A stretch of DNA of 46,997 nucleotides, from positions 1 to 46,997 of the forward strand of contig JBNGIQ010005258.1 of assembly GCA_049999765.1 (NCBI GenBank), in the 5' to 3' direction. Origin of the DNA: Phaeoceros laevis. Taxonomy: Eukaryota > Anthocerotophyta > Anthocerotopsida > Notothyladales. The notes beneath the pieces were generated by a model, which saw only the letters and a program-made list of their open reading frames with translations, was not told where the DNA came from and did no database searches. Position 1 is the first letter of the stretch, and each line of letters begins with the position of its first letter. Below are positions 42,283 to 46,997 of this stretch, piece by piece. The translations under genes were made by a program, and so were the position numbers.

Positions 42283-43608
42283 GTATCCTGTGGCACTTCA
42301 TGGCTGCACGCTCGGGTAACTTAGGTGGGTCCACCATCATCATCACTACAAGCTTCCTGAATCCTAATTATCTCTTGCATTCCTTTAATGAACAACTTCT
42401 CGTTGGTTTCTTTTTTTTGGGCTACTCCAACCAAGGTCCGGACGACTCCGTAGAGGTGTGTTTGTTTTGCAAATGGGCACATGAACTTGTATATCACTTA
42501 TTACCACCCCACTCCCTCAAATCATTTTGCTTTCGTTGTTGGATACATTGAACCCAGTGTTTTAGGCACCATTCCATTTACAGCCTCCTTTTGCCTCTTC
42601 CAGGAGAAGCAGGCACGTTGTGACATAGACGATCGCTTCGGTAGACTGCGGTTCCCCATTCATGTCAAGTTTGCGGCCTTGACTGTCGTCATGTGGGCGA
42701 GTCAAAGAACACCATGGCTACTTCTGGGACATCGATAGTGCACCCCTGCCCTCTATTTCCGGGTAGGTAGGCCCAATTCCTTCCTTATTCCACGGCGCAC
42801 ACTTACACTGCCGCAAATATGATGATACGCACCCCACTTTCGGACTTGACAATGTGCGAATAACCGGCTGACAGGCTTTCTCAGCCGTTGTATTCCACGG
42901 TCTGGTCAGCTGCCACCTCCACCGGATACTAGCGGCTACGCACCGGAAGCGGAATCCGACTGTCTATTCCTACGATACGCCGTATTGTACGCGTAGAGCT
43001 CTCAATATGAAACACGAGGAGCGGCAAGCCAGGACGCGGGGCCTCTTTTCATCGTGCCCGAGGCTCTGGTGCAGTGATGGGCGGGTACGTTATATTTGGC
43101 TTGGCTAGGTCGCGAGTCGCGAACCACTCTGGTCATGACGCTTTTCAAACGTCAGCTGAACTGCATCAGGTCGCCCAGCTTTTGGCGGTGCGAGTAACCT
43201 GACTTGCTGCCACCGTTGTCTACCTCTCCATCCTGCACCACCTTCTCGTCTATAACTAGCTACCTCCGACTAGACCAGCAAAGCAAGCACGTGCCTCTCA
43301 AGGGCCTTTCGCATTGGAATTTCTTGCAGTTTAGTCGCAGTTGCGAACGGCGTCCGGAAAGAACGGATTCTGATTGTTTTTTGGCCTTCTTTCCGACTTC
43401 TACGCGCCTTCACGGTCGCCGTGATGAGTGTCTTTTTCGCGAAGCCTTGGCGTGTAGCGCAACGAGCCTTGGCGCCACGGTGGGAATTTGACCGTTTAAA
43501 AAAATTTGTGACCTTTTTAATTTAGGGTAATTGGGTGGATGACCCTTTTATATTAGGGTAATCCGGTTGAGGGTAAACCGTTTAGAGCGGATTCGCATGC
43601 TTCCCGAT

Positions 43609-43629
43609 CCGGTTCTGGAAAAGAACCGG
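43609..43629. repeat. Inverted repeat CCGGTTCT/AGAACCGG
   Basis: Two 8-bp arms with a 5-nt centre. It lies about 200 bp before the transposase relic, downstream of two TTAGGGTAAT-type repeats (43523-43563), and possibly sits in the terminal or subterminal region of the Harbinger element. Confidence 0.45.
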
Positions 43630-43822
43630 AACCAGAATCAGAATCGGTACGTTCGCGTGACCAGACTTTAAAAAGGGCATGAGTAAAGAGGCACGGGCTG
43701 TTGCCCCTGCATCTTCTTGGAGTCGTCGAAATGCGAACTCGATTTCGCGAAAGACAGCATATATCTTGGGCAGGCCTTCACACTTAGGTTTTGGCTTGTG
43801 AGCTTGTTGTCATTTCACCGCC

Positions 43823-45018
43823 ATGGACAAGCTCATCCCCATTTTGGCTGCTATAGTCACCATAATTGCTGATTTGGAATGGGCACCTGCTGTTGGAGAT
43901 TCACTCATGCATATGAGTCACATGATGGACGAAGACTGTGAAATGGAGACATTATTGTAGGCTGCAAGACTAGGTATTAATGACTTGTTGGCACTCATTG
44001 CTGGACTTCCCTGCATTCCTTATGGCTTGATTGCCGGGATACAGTATGGTTTCTACTACTTCAAACATCGGGGCCATGACTTCTAGAAACAAGCACGTAG
44101 CTAGGGAAGATGAGATGAGATTCACAAGGTTTTTCCGCTTTTCTCCTTATTTCTTCGATTATCTGTGTAGGCTACTAGTTGTTGATCTATTGCCTGTGCG
44201 TGTTGATGGCTTCCAGACAATCCCTGGCAGGGTGATTTCAGCAGAAAAACAGGCCGGCATTGCAATTCATAGGCTAGCAACAGGAGATTCATACCTCGGC
44301 ATAGGTGAATTATTTGGTGTTGGAACGACAACTGTATTTGATGTGTGTCGGAGGGTGATAACATCATTACTATTGCGGGGTAGATATCACTTGACATGGC
44401 CAAGTGCAGTTGGACTTATCATTATGAAAGAGGGATTTTGTATGAAGTAGGGAATTGCCAACTTCTCTAGAGCTAGGTACCGATGCTACACACTTCACCA
44501 TAGAACTTCCCATTCGAGAGCTTGGTACGGATTGAAATGATAGGTATGGCACATACACTATGGCAATGCAAGCGATTGTAAGCCCTGATAGAAGGTTCTT
44601 AGATGTTGTTACTGGCTGGTCAAACAATGCTACAGACACGCGCATCTTTAGGAACAACAGCTTGACAAAGAGTGTTGTGTGGAGAGAGGACTGAATGAGC
44701 CATCTGTAACCTTGAGTACATGCTCAGTGCGAGAATTTATCACTGCAGATGCAAGCTATCACGACATGCCTTGGGTGGTCACTCCATTTCCAAGTCAGAC
44801 ATCAATTGTCAACAAATTGGAATCTTTACAACTTTATGCAGTCCTCTACTACAAGGATGATAGTGGAAGGTGCCTTCGGTCAACTCAAGTATGTGTGGCG
44901 ATTTCTAGGTCGCAAGGTATGGAGAGCCCACCCACAATACTATACAGAAGTGACGTATGCTTGTTGCATTTTACACAACATGACAACTTGCACGCTACAG
45001 TGCGTCGTTTTTTAGTGT
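43823..45018 (+). pseudogene. PIF/Harbinger-type transposase relic
   Basis: The plus strand encodes, across at least three frames with several stops, the ordered motifs of a Harbinger (DDE_4-type) transposase. These are the N-terminal FTRFFRFSPYFFDYL; RVISAEKQAGIAIHRLATGD, SYLGIGELFGVGTTTVFDV, the first acidic residue in GTDATHFTIELPI (near 44482), DRYGTYTMAMQAIVSPDRRF, DVVTGWSNNATDTRIFRN, the second in TADASYHDMPWVVTPF (near 44747), and the third in IVEGAFGQLKYVWRFLGRKV, ending YACCILHNMT. The catalytic triad is present but split between frames, so no enzyme can be made. It faces the MYB-like relic. Confidence 0.85.
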
Positions 45019-45840
45019 TCACCCCTCACTTTCATCTATTTTTTAAGTTTGACTGTTCGTAAATAGCAGTTGCCATATTCAAATATATATAAAAAAGGAA
45101 TGAGGATTTTCGTCTCGTTGAGAGCTTTCAAAATATGTAAGAATATTTGAAAATGGACACGTGTCGTGAAAGTCACATGCTAAACTGGGATGCAAAGTAC
45201 TAGGTCCAGGTTAGCAAAAAGTACTTTGTGGTGCTTGTTTTAGGTGCCATTTCTTCTAGGTGTACCTGTGGGTAAGTCCTCCCACAAAAGTACCTTGGTT
45301 TGGTGAAACTCATGGAAGGCATGAGTACTTTTTTTGAGGGCATGAGTACTTTTTTTACTTTTTTGGATCAGATTGGGGTAATAGTTATCCTGTCATATCT
45401 TGATTGGGTAACTAGTTACCCATCATTTTATCCCGTCATGAATGGCGCAAAACAAACTAGTTCAAGTACTCAAGTACTCAAAGTCGCACGCAAAAACGAC
45501 GTTCTATAGCTTGCAAGTACCCACATGCGCATTGATAAAGGGAAGCCAATTAATAGGAGGCTGTATGAGGGATACACTCCTGCAGCAAGGCATTAGGTGA
45601 TACCCGTATCGATGGTAGGCGACAATGTTGAGCAATAACATAATCTTCAAAACATTGTGATGCAGTACTTGTGGTTGGAAACACCACATATTAAGAAATA
45701 ATGATGCAGATCTAGCTCTTTGATGTACTAGTTTGTACTCACTGCGTTGTATAGACTGCCCGCCCACCTGGTGCTTTGGCATAGCCGAGTGCTAGGAGAG
45801 GGGGGCGTACTTCCTTCCAAGGTAAAGACCACCAATCCAC
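45019..45840. other. Spacer between transposase and MYB-like relics
   Basis: AT-rich and non-coding. It contains a short direct repeat GGCATGAGTACTTTTTTT near 45317-45356. Confidence 0.5.
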
Positions 45841-46996
45841 CTAGTGTGCCACCAATGTGTCGGTGTGCTCGATTCCCATGTGGCGTCGACTAACATGACC
45901 TTTTCTACTAGTACTACTACTACTACTAGCTTTGATTATGGTCTTCCCTAGAAATTTAATTTTATCTCCTATGCCATTCAGTGCACCAATGTAGTCAGCT
46001 CCTAGCTGTGTTATGACCTCCAGCTTTTGTTTCTCAAGTGCTACTATATCCTCGTGTCGCTTCAGTTGTCTATTCTCTCCAACCTGCATTGCTTCAACAA
46101 GCACTTTGTTGTTACCTTTCAAAATCGGCAGCAAGCCCTCAACAGATCTGCTGCTCGGCCTTTGGCGTTTTCCCCTACATGAATCCTTCTCGGGTGATGC
46201 AGCAGTGTCATCTTGGGCAGCACTGTCAGGTGCGTCTTCTTCTCTAATTCCGAACAAGTCAAAATCCTCTTCAAGATCTACTGGTGTAGTGGAGGTAGTT
46301 CCACTCTGACCAACATCTGTAAAAAAAACAACTAAACAAATAATCAGCATACCAAGAAACCAACAAACCTGATATGTAGATCAAAAGATTGTGTACAATT
46401 GTAACATGCAAGCCTTTATACACCTCCAACATTCAAGTTCCCATAGTCCAAAGTCAGTCCCTTTCAATTGACAGCATGGCTGCTTCCTAGAAAGAATTCC
46501 ATGTAGGTGTACAGCTGCATGAAAAATTTGGGTGGCAGCCCAGCAGCTCCCCTGAACTTGTTGTAGATGCTCCAGTACTCATCATTGCCTGAAGGTATGT
46601 GTCTTTTGTTAGTCATTGATTTTTTTGAAGTCTGTGTACAAGATGTCTCACTTGTCTTGGCACTAGCGCTGTGTCCGCTTCACCCCTTGTGCCACAACGA
46701 CATTGGCGATGGCAACCCATCGAACAAGTGAGGTCTTTGGTTTTTTCTTTTGCTCCATCCTTGGCATACCCATCCATGTTATCACGCCTAGCAGTTGCGA
46801 ACACACTAAGCTCTGGCTCAGTCCAATTGGAGCACTTTTTTATTGTCTCTGGCCAGACTGTGCCAGTTCCTTCTTGGATTGTGCTTACAGATGCAGCAGC
46901 AGCAAGAAATGGCACGATTGCAAGTGATGATTGCTGGCTTTCGTCCACATCCAGAATGCCAAGGCGTAGGGGGGCGCTCTCAGTTGTTGATAGGAG
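45841..46996 (-). pseudogene. Harbinger-associated MYB-like (trihelix) protein relic, 5' end off window
   Basis: The minus strand carries the MYB/SANT-like accessory protein of a PIF/Harbinger element. The N-terminal part (NWTEPELSVFATARRDNMDG) is followed in another frame by RWVAIANVVVAQGVKRT. Three in-frame stops then fall inside the conserved DKWDILYTDFKKIND region, and after one more frame change comes DEYWSIYNKFRGAAGLPPKF. A last exon, 46316-45841 after a TTTTTTACAG acceptor, holds DLEEDFDLFGIRE and a coiled-coil tail (LKRHEDIVALEKQKLEVI). In active elements this protein binds DNA and helps the transposase. It is dead here. Confidence 0.75.
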
Positions 46997-46997
46997 C

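Larger units (their letters stand above)
40245..43822. other. Long region without a recognised gene
   Basis: The first 500 bp are the pyrimidine-rich leader or promoter of the NSP2-like gene. The rest (about 40750-43500) is GC-rich with several medium open frames on both strands (41076-41615 minus, 41505-41960 plus), none resembling a known family or showing exon-like order. A hairpin and an inverted repeat are listed separately. Confidence 0.5.
43500..46997. mobile_element. Decayed PIF/Harbinger transposon (right end outside window)
   Basis: The transposase relic (plus) and the MYB-like relic (minus) face each other tail to tail with an 0.8-kb spacer, the two-gene content typical of autonomous PIF/Harbinger elements. 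The left limit is approximate and terminal repeats were not identified. The intact trihelix-like gene at 1-772 points the same way and could be part of a second element extending to the left. Confidence 0.65.

Overview
This is nuclear DNA from a land plant. Genes are split by GT-AG introns of unusually uniform size (mostly 80-140 bp). They encode a photosystem I antenna protein (Lhca1), the redox-regulated chloroplast ATP synthase gamma subunit, the UV-B photoreceptor UVR8, an AUX/LAX-type auxin permease and an NSP2-type GRAS regulator. UVR8 with a C-terminal VP motif plus AUX/LAX plus NSP2 points to an embryophyte. The compact genes and short introns fit a bryophyte- or lycophyte-grade plant (a hornwort-like genome would fit), but the species cannot be fixed from this window alone.

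Layout. 1-1068: the 5' part of a trihelix/MYB-SANT-like gene (minus strand, running off the left edge) and a 10-N assembly gap flanked by two identical 47-bp sequences. 1069-6306: mostly non-coding, with a three-copy dispersed repeat and telo-box motifs. 6307-7989: an intron-less TPR-SET (SMYD-like) gene. 9070-9680: a frameshifted reading frame with a regular FxIGxFD repeat. 10597-11867: Lhca1 (4 exons, minus). 13040-14470: a decayed inverted duplicate of the TPR-SET gene and its 5' flank. 14840-17394: a decayed PPR gene and further unresolved coding-like remnants. 17849-24700: repeat-rich, with a tRNA-Arg relic, tandem repeats with G-boxes, an inverted-repeat element, trinucleotide arrays and SINE-like pieces. 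26415-29394: UVR8 (12 exons, plus). 29735-29807: tRNA-Lys(TTT). 30113-31276: atpC. 31849-33982: AUX/LAX carrier (7 exons, minus), head-to-head with an unrecognised single-pass membrane protein gene (34670-36566, 4 exons, plus). 37131-40244: a very long intron-less NSP2-type GRAS gene (minus). 40245-43822: no gene recognised. 43823-46997: a dead PIF/Harbinger-type transposon with transposase and MYB-like genes facing each other.

The intact genes do not form one pathway. They are ordinary single nuclear genes for photosynthesis (Lhca1, atpC), light signalling (UVR8), auxin uptake (AUX/LAX), and symbiosis or strigolactone regulation (NSP2-like), set among transposon-derived and decayed sequence. 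The points most worth a second look are the giant NSP2-like protein with a possible miR171-like site, the SET protein lacking the usual catalytic tyrosine, the periodic FxIGxFD repeat protein, the head-to-head AUX/LAX and novel membrane-protein pair, and the duplicated pseudogene.
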